Part shown: positions 8,340-14,162 of the stretch, piece by piece | Layout of the letters: every line of letters begins with the position of its first letter | Position numbering within the stretch: the stretch's first letter is position 1 | Assembly (NCBI GenBank): GCA_001970855.1 | Contig: LSSN01002147.1 | Location: 1 to 14,162 of the forward strand | Direction of reading: 5' to 3' | Origin: Smittium culicis | Taxonomy: Eukaryota > Kickxellomycota > Harpellomycetes > Harpellales > Legeriomycetaceae | Length of the DNA: 14,162 bases | Notes under the pieces: model-generated | The model's database searches: none | What the model was told of the DNA's origin: nothing | The model's input: the letters and a program-made list of their open reading frames with translations, nothing else | Made by a program: the position numbers and the translations under genes

Positions 8340-9905
8340 CTACAAAATTAGCGAAATAAGCGAAATAAATGCAGCAAGTATAAACATGCGAGAGACGTTT
8401 GAAGAATATTTATTGTTGCCTGTGGAGACTGGTGTACATTTAGTTTTTCCGTCAGCACCGTCATCAACTATGCCTCCAGGGTACTCACTTAAATAGTTAT
8501 CTGTGATTGATTGGCAAGTAGAAATATTTAGTGCCGTTGAATTTATTACGAGGGATTGGTCCAGTCCCTCAATTGAACAGGATTGATCAGTATTGTTATT
8601 TTTGGAAAAGTTTAGAGATAATATGTAGTTGGCTTTTTGGACAGGAGTGCACCCCGAGTATTTTCCGTAGAAATTCTTTAAAGGGTTTCCTGTAACATCA
8701 GAGCAGTCAACGCTTTTGCACAAATCAAACATCTTTCCATTAAGGATTTTGAATTGGTCTGGATCGTTGATGTTGAATGTTGAAGGGAGTTGGCAAGTAA
8801 ATGTGTTGCTTAAACAGTCGCAAAGATCGGTACTTGGTGGAGGCGGTAATGAATTGTTAATAATCCAGTTTTTGACAGCGCATTCACAAACTATCACATC
8901 AGTCCTATTTTTGTAAGTCGAAATTGTTGGTAGAAATGAACTAATATCCTGGTTTATCTTTTTTTTAAATATTTCATATTGAGGCAACTTGTTAACGGAT
9001 GAGTTGCCGTAATTAACGTCAACTAGTCCATTGCCATCTCCCTCATTTGAATATCCAAATAAAAATCCTCCTGAGTATGAATATGTTGAATTTTTATATA
9101 TAAAGTCAACGTCATAAAAGTCACTCGAAATGCCGTTATTATTTCCATATTCAGATATAAAGTTCGGTGTATAGCTAAAATAACTATTAATTAGCATCAA
9201 TTTATAATAGTATTCTGAATTGGATTCTTCAATTTTAATATCTCTCATGGAGAAACCATAAAAATCTGCCATAGCTAGAGGATCACTTCCGCATTCAAAA
9301 AATCTTTTACTAAGGAAACTGGTAGCAACATCGATATTTCCTGTATATCCAACAGGGATAGTGACGTTTTTACTCTTGAGGTATGTCTTGACATCTCTGA
9401 TCGAAGCTTTAACAAAAGCGCTGGCGGGGACCGTAGCAACATCAATTGTGACATTATTTCCAGCAACAAAGGCTAGAATGTTATCGTAAGTTGAAAATGC
9501 ATCGACTTTCAATTTGTATTGGTCTAACAGATAAGTATCCCAGTAAGGATTAACTCTAGGAATGGATACTTCGGGCGTTGAAAGGTCGAGCATCACATAA
9601 ATTCCTGCATTAGATAATGCCTTCATACAAATATCATGGTTTTTAGAAGGGTCAACTTCGTAAACTCTGATAGCGTTTATTCCTAGATCCTTAAAAATTT
9701 CAACGTCGCGGAGGCAACCAACTTCATCAGCCAAAGGATCTAACGTCCCAGCTGGAGCTCCTTTTTTTGGCTGGTATGCGATACCTTTTAATATAAAATC
9801 TTTACTTGTTTTAAGGTTGATGATCCTGAAACTTGCAAATAGTAAAGGGTCTATTGCAGCTGCTAGACCAAGTGATAGAATGAAAAGTAGTGATCTTGAG
9901 ATCAT
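8340..9905 (-). CDS. GPI-anchored GH72 (Gas/Gel/Phr) protein with an altered active site
   Basis: GH72 proteins are beta-1,3-glucanosyltransferases that elongate wall glucan outside the plasma membrane. This intronless gene encodes 521 residues. A signal peptide covers about 1-17. The GH72 domain spans about 20-325, with ILKGIAYQP (38-46), DPLADEVGCLRD (56-67), INAIRVYEVD (76-85), LDLSTP (106-111), ILAFVAGNN (143-151) and SEYG with the nucleophile Glu252. A cysteine-rich X8/CBM43-like domain covers about 340-445 (Cys 340, 342, 362, 364, 371, 396, 401, 419, 443). The hydrophobic tail at 507-521 after a polar segment fits a GPI signal. About ten N-glycosylation sequons are present. The acid/base position, normally Glu in GNE, is Asn151. 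The GFNSYxWCG motif is GFSMRDIKI here, and EYGCN is EYGNN. Family membership is clear from the sequence; transglycosylase activity is doubtful. Confidence 0.95.
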   Translation of the reverse strand: MISRSLLFILSLGLAAAIDPLLFASFRIINLKTSKDFILKGIAYQPKKGAPAGTLDPLADEVGCLRDVEIFKDLGINAIRVYEVDPSKNHDICMKALSNAGIYVMLDLSTPEVSIPRVNPYWDTYLLDQYKLKVDAFSTYDNILAFVAGNNVTIDVATVPASAFVKASIRDVKTYLKSKNVTIPVGYTGNIDVATSFLSKRFFECGSDPLAMADFYGFSMRDIKIEESNSEYYYKLMLINSYFSYTPNFISEYGNNNGISSDFYDVDFIYKNSTYSYSGGFLFGYSNEGDGNGLVDVNYGNSSVNKLPQYEIFKKKINQDISSFLPTISTYKNRTDVIVCECAVKNWIINNSLPPPPSTDLCDCLSNTFTCQLPSTFNINDPDQFKILNGKMFDLCKSVDCSDVTGNPLKNFYGKYSGCTPVQKANYILSLNFSKNNNTDQSCSIEGLDQSLVINSTALNISTCQSITDNYLSEYPGGIVDDGADGKTKCTPVSTGNNKYSSNVSRMFILAAFISLISLIL

Positions 9906-10080
9906 ATTTGTGTATATGTGTATTGCTTATAAAAGTTTTTTTTTTTTTTTAGTTTATTATATTAAGCTTGAGTATTTTATCTTTGGATTATTGAGCAAAA
10001 TAATGGTACAAGTATTCAATGTATAGGATCTATTTTTCAAGTTGGGGGAGGGGGGAGGGTGTGTGGATAATTAAAGTTGA
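9906..10080 (-). promoter_or_regulatory. Upstream region of the GH72 gene with a TATA-like box and poly(dA) tract
   Basis: Read on the minus strand, CTTTTATAAG (9935-9926) lies 20-30 bases before the ATG, directly preceded by fifteen A (9950-9936), a typical nucleosome-excluding element in fungal promoters. Farther upstream is the G/C-rich block listed separately. The TATA-like site is close to the ATG, so the leader would be very short if it is used. Confidence 0.4.
10044..10065. promoter_or_regulatory. G-run block with overlapping AGGGG words upstream of GH72
   Basis: The + strand reads G5, A, G6, A, G3, then TGTGTGG. The minus (gene) strand therefore has CCCCT words, the core of the yeast stress element bound by Msn2/Msn4-type zinc fingers. 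It lies about 140-160 bases upstream of the GH72 start, a usual distance for an activator site. Binding is inferred only from the word match. Confidence 0.4.
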
Positions 10081-12638
10081 ACAGCAAACAGATATCTAGA
10101 TGATTATATAGTTTTCTATAGCTATGCGCTTAAATGTTTTATAAAGACTTTTGGGGCAATAAATATGTAAGTCTGGTGCCCTTTTAACTGTTGGGGGATA
10201 AAGCATAAATACTCGCTTTTTATTGAATCGTTTTAGTAAATATTCAACTTCATATCTGGAAAATAGTCGATATACATCCAAGCGTTTTATAAATGTGCCG
10301 AGTTTTATCCTGATACAGTAAAAAATAGCTCAAACATTTTATTCAAGTCAAATTAAGATCATAGATTACAGTTTTATAGCTATTGTTTGGGCTGTTATTA
10401 ATAGGAAAATCATTTTACTGCCTCTAAACGATCTTTAGTATAAAGTAGATTGAAAATTGCTAATTTTGGATATTTTCTTTGTAACTTTCATCTACTCTAT
10501 CTCAGTCTGCAAATCATATGACCCGAATAGCCGAATTTATCTACCCAGATATTTGAAAAAGTAGATGCGAGACTTTTAACCTTATTTCGCTTAAAACTCA
10601 TTTGATCAGTGGGTTTATTGGTTCGTTATCGGCTGTTAAGAAATTTTTTTATTTGGTGATTTTATGCAGCAATCCAATACTTTTATGCGATTCAGATTTA
10701 AAATATTTGCATTCAAAGCAATTAGCTATGTTCGGTGTACAAAAAACAGTCTATAGCTTTAAAAGCTTCGCTGAAGTATACACTTTTTTGTTTATACAGT
10801 TACAACTTAAGGAACTCCATTTCCTGTTTTTACCAAATAATTCATCCCCTTTAATTTTTTAGCAAATTATAATTTCAAAAGAAAGAAGCAGATTTAAAAA
10901 AAAACCCCCCTGCTCATATCAGTAAATGATATTCGATAATAATTATGTAGGGCCAATTATATCAAATTAAAACCAAGCTCTCTCTTCGTACAGAATACCA
11001 AAATTTTTGATCATCTTGTTACCCAATCCCTTAAGCTTTTTTATCTTGCACGAATGCTTAGTTTTACGTATAAAGTATAAATATACAGATAATATATTCA
11101 TACATTAATAAAATAGCCATAAAGTCCACTGCTAAACAAACCCTTGTTTTATCAGCTAAATGCGATATTCTCAAAAGACTACTTTACTTCAGAGCAATAG
11201 CTTTTTGGATTTATATAAATTTTAAACCCTTATCATAAATCAAAAATAATTACCTAAAACGCTAAAATTTCATAGCAACACAACCAAAAAAAATTCAACT
11301 TTTTGTGATATTTACGTTAAAAAGACTAACGATACATAAAAACATTCGACAGCTGACTTATAAATAAACTTTTTCTAGCTCTGGGGAAGGAATTGTCTCA
11401 GTGTGTTTATTTTAGATAGTTTTTAAGTATACAAAAAACTATTGAAAATAATCAAAATCTTGAAAAAATAATATATAAATAATTTTTCAATCAATACCCC
11501 TTCAACCACTCTAGCAACTCCATACACACAAGAAATTGTTTCAATGTTTACCCTCTGGCTTCCTGTTTTTTTTTTTTTTTTTGATAAGATGGAATAAATT
11601 TACCTTTATATTATTTCGTTGAAAATACGTATTATTTTTTTCTATTTATCGTGACAATAATATACGATAATTGCAAGAAAATAAAATAAACTGAGTAAAA
11701 TGAAATATAAAAAACAATTACATGGTATAAACAGTTAAAATCCAGTTTTTACTATCCATACCATCCACTCTTTCGCAAGTGCACTCTAACAGTATAAAGA
11801 TTTTCAACCTAAAATTTTTTTACAATCTAGAATGTTATAAAATTGTGCTTCTTCCATACTATTAAACGATGAAAAATGCAGTTGTGACTCGAGTTATGGC
11901 AATAAAAGTATCAATTTATAATAAATTATGAGCTGGTACATCAGATAATTATCGAAAATAATAATAGCCAAGAACTAAATAACCCGCATGTAGCAGCAAT
12001 TATATGCGTTATAAAATTTACAATTTTACTTGGTGCACAATTTAGCGCAGAAATAGATTCAAGAAGACTTCATAAATCCACCACTGCCATAATAAGAGCG
12101 CAAGATTTCAATAAATTATTTCATAAAAAACTAGTTTTATAAACTATGATCCGCCACCATCTAACCGCACAGCTGCAAGCGCCGTGAAGAAAACTAACCC
12201 TGCACTTCTATAGAATACAGTTGAGCTGTTATGTTCTATTATCCTAAATTACTACTAAGTACTCCGCAAAATTCGGAAAACCCCTAGAATCGACACTGTC
12301 AAAGATTAAGTAACTATTTTTAACAGTTAAGTGAAATTTATTTTACCTAATACTGCAGAAAAGGTAACTGAGGCGAGATTAGATACCTTCCATGATCGAA
12401 CAGGCCTTTATTTATAGCCATCTCAGATAATCAGATCTAATTAAAAATGATTTTGTGCGAAGATATTTTTTTATGTATAATACAAAAGATTAATTTTAAT
12501 TTCAATACTATTTGAAAAGTTTTAAAGAAATAAACTATATAACTAGTTAACTAAATAATAAAATAAAATAATTTAAAATAAATTTTCTGAGTAAAAAATT
12601 TTTTTCTTTAGTTTTTTTATAGTTTAATCATGATTGTT
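10081..12638. other. AT-rich desert, left part
   Basis: I find no supported gene. Two open stretches are worth naming. On the minus strand 10329-10096 is open without an ATG near its start and is rich in Lys, Arg and Tyr. On the + strand 10557-10862 is open for about 101 codons without an ATG near its start and carries many Phe and Leu. Neither matches a family I know, and at this base composition open stretches of this size can arise by chance. A T17 run lies at 11566-11582, and 12530-12590 is almost pure A/T. Confidence 0.5.
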
Positions 12639-12908
12639 TTATAATTCGAACATTCCCATTTGGATACTCGGATTATTCTCAATATTTATCTGTAAGGGCC
12701 AGTTATAATATTTTTTTATCATCTTATACTCACTTAAACTTATTATCAGATTTGATCGATATATATTTTCTATTAGTTTATTTGGTGGTACCCTAATATT
12801 ATTATTAATGTATTTTCGACTCGCGGCCCTAGAATCTATAAAAGATTTTTTTTCTTCCACTTTTTTTATTAATTTCTTGGATTCGAATCCAGTATATATG
12901 GGATATTT
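12639..12908 (-). other. Open reading frame of unknown nature, about 89 codons
   Basis: The minus strand is open from the stop at 12911-12909 to the TAG at 12641-12639. There is no ATG near its beginning; the first possible near-cognate start is GTG at 12860. The peptide is hydrophilic, rich in Lys, Asn and Ile, with YYNWPLQINIENN near its end. I do not recognise it. It could be a 3' exon of a split gene, a decayed gene or a chance frame. Confidence 0.2.
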
Positions 12909-13039
12909 TTAGGGGAAGCGGAACTTTTTTTTTTTTGAAATTATACATCATTGGACGAATTCGTATTAAGTGTTATCATCTTAATTAATAAATAATCGAA
13001 AGTTAAAAGTAAAGTAAAAATAAAAATAAAAAAATTTAA

Positions 13040-13237
13040 TTAAATTCTATGGTACGCAATCTCGTTATCATTATCAATTTTTCTTTCGAAAAGGTACTCT
13101 ATCAGCAATACTTGGATTTTAAGGATTAATTCATCTAAAATGAGCCTAGAAACTCCAATCAATGAAAATTTTATAGCTAGTATCTTCAAATAAATACGCG
13201 ACCTTACTTCTAAGTTTGACAATCTGTGTGTATGCAT
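13040..13237 (-). other. Short ATG-initiated reading frame, 65 codons, unknown
   Basis: It starts with a true ATG at 13237-13235 and ends with TAA at 13042-13040. The peptide has a predicted amphipathic run (about residues 15-50, with many Leu and Ile spaced by charged residues) and a polar end. It lies directly upstream of the open frame at 12908-12639 on the same strand, so the two could in principle be exons of one gene, but I cannot find a splice join that convinces me. Confidence 0.2.
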
Positions 13238-14162
13238 AGTGGCAGATCCTTAACCAGACTAAAATAAACACATATCGGTTTCCAGTTCATAAAAAGTGCT
13301 TAATATATACCCAGAACAGGAAAGCCTGATTCCGTGGATGGTAGAAGACTTCTACATAATCATTATTATTGAAGGAAATAAGAATGGGACAAACTATAGA
13401 TTCTCCAAGAGTATAAAGATCTGATACAACCCTCACACCATTAATGAAACTTCCCCAAAAAATGTGAAAAATACCTAATCAGCGTTTTACACTATACGAG
13501 TCACTCACAAACAGTAATAGACCCATATAATACTTTAATCGCAGAATGCTACAATAAAATTCAGCTTTGAGAGAAGACGGCCACGATTTGGATGTTCTCA
13601 TCACCATCAGGTGAACTATAGTAAATTTTTCACCCATAGAAACCGAAGCCAATTCAGATACTTACACATCGTAATTGAGTTTATAGGGAAAATATAAAAG
13701 TAATAGAATATAAAATTTTTCCACTTATTGACAGTGTAAATTTTGAGCCAAAGCTATCGTCTTCAAATCCAATCAAGAGAGCACGAATCAGACGCCTCTT
13801 TTTCTGGCGCCAGCAGGAAGACAGTTATCGAATATAAAGATTCCACTAATCGATTCATATGCAATCCCATTCGAATGACGAATCTAAGCTCTCAGGAGAA
13901 CTATGTAAAAGCTAATATAAATTTATGAATCTGGAAAAACTAATGTAATGTGTTCCAGATACCGTACAGAAAACTGTAAATAAGCATCGAGGCTTAAATG
14001 GATAACTAGAAAAGTCTGAAATAGAGACTGGAAAATATAAAATTACCCTCGGCTATAAAAGCGGTCCTGGTCTACGAATATACTTTATCGGCTTCACAAA
14101 CAAAACTAAACGCTTCTGAAAAGATAACCATAAGTTACCGCCATCAATGAAATCGCATTCTC
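13238..14162. other. Right edge, no supported gene
   Basis: Base composition rises to about 35-38 percent GC by eye, like the left flank. On the minus strand one frame is open from the right edge (14160) to a TAG at about 14056, and then again to a TAG near 13918, about 80 codons with one internal stop. I do not recognise the peptide. On the + strand 13743-13928 is open without an ATG. Nothing here can be called a gene with confidence. Confidence 0.4.

Noticed and set aside
12879..12892. TGGATTCGAATCCA, like a tRNA T-loop
   Set aside because: The flanks do not pair into a T-stem and there is no A-box or acceptor stem at the right distance on either strand. It is just a 14-base palindrome.
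8287..13700. GGAAAATATAAAAG present at 8287-8300 and 13687-13700, with a shorter copy at 14030-14042
   Set aside because: In DNA this AT-rich, a few exact matches of 14 bases within 14 kb are expected by chance, and the flanks do not match.
1..14162. CRISPR arrays, bacterial operons, insertion sequences, long terminal repeats, telomere repeats
   Set aside because: I saw no regularly spaced direct repeats, transposase or reverse transcriptase motifs, paired terminal repeats or telomeric arrays. The spliced genes point to a eukaryotic nucleus.

Overview
This is a window of AT-rich nuclear DNA from a fungus. It is most likely an ascomycete or another early-branching member of the Dikarya, but I cannot place the lineage further. 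Four protein genes can be assembled with confidence: cytosolic HMG-CoA synthase, mitochondrial ribosomal protein bL27 (Mrp7 type), a Dsc3-like subunit of the Dsc membrane ubiquitin ligase, and a GPI-anchored GH72 (Gas/Gel/Phr) cell-wall protein. Three of the four are split by spliceosomal introns, 11 in total. Every deduced acceptor is TAG, while donors share little beyond GT. CTG falls at conserved leucine positions in three proteins, so the CTG-Ser code is unlikely.

Layout. Positions 1-1685 hold no gene I can recognise; this stretch is richer in GC and purines on the + strand than the rest. A C/T-rich leader (about 1686-1860) precedes the HMG-CoA synthase gene (+, 1861-3695, five exons, two of only 22 and 24 bp). 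bL27m follows on the same strand (+, 4349-5444, four exons). The dsc3-like gene faces it on the other strand (-, 7156-6005, five exons), so these two are convergent; their shared 3' spacer carries a C13 tract. The GH72 gene (-, 9905-8340, no intron) lies upstream of dsc3 in the same direction. From about 9906 to the right edge (4.25 kb) I find only AT-rich DNA with short, unrecognised reading frames.

How the genes relate. HMG-CoA synthase makes the precursor for mevalonate and ergosterol. In fission yeast and Aspergillus the Dsc complex is needed to process the sterol regulator SREBP, so two genes of sterol biology sit about 2.3 kb apart. That may be chance. The GH72 protein acts in beta-1,3-glucan remodelling at the cell surface in its family, and bL27m works in the mitochondrial large ribosomal subunit.

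Most striking point: the GH72 protein keeps its nucleophile glutamate but has asparagine in place of the acid/base glutamate. It has also lost the neighbouring tyrosine/tryptophan motif and a conserved cysteine pair. It therefore looks like a GH72 pseudoenzyme or a protein with a changed function. I see no CRISPR array, tRNA, rRNA, transposon or wholly new system here.
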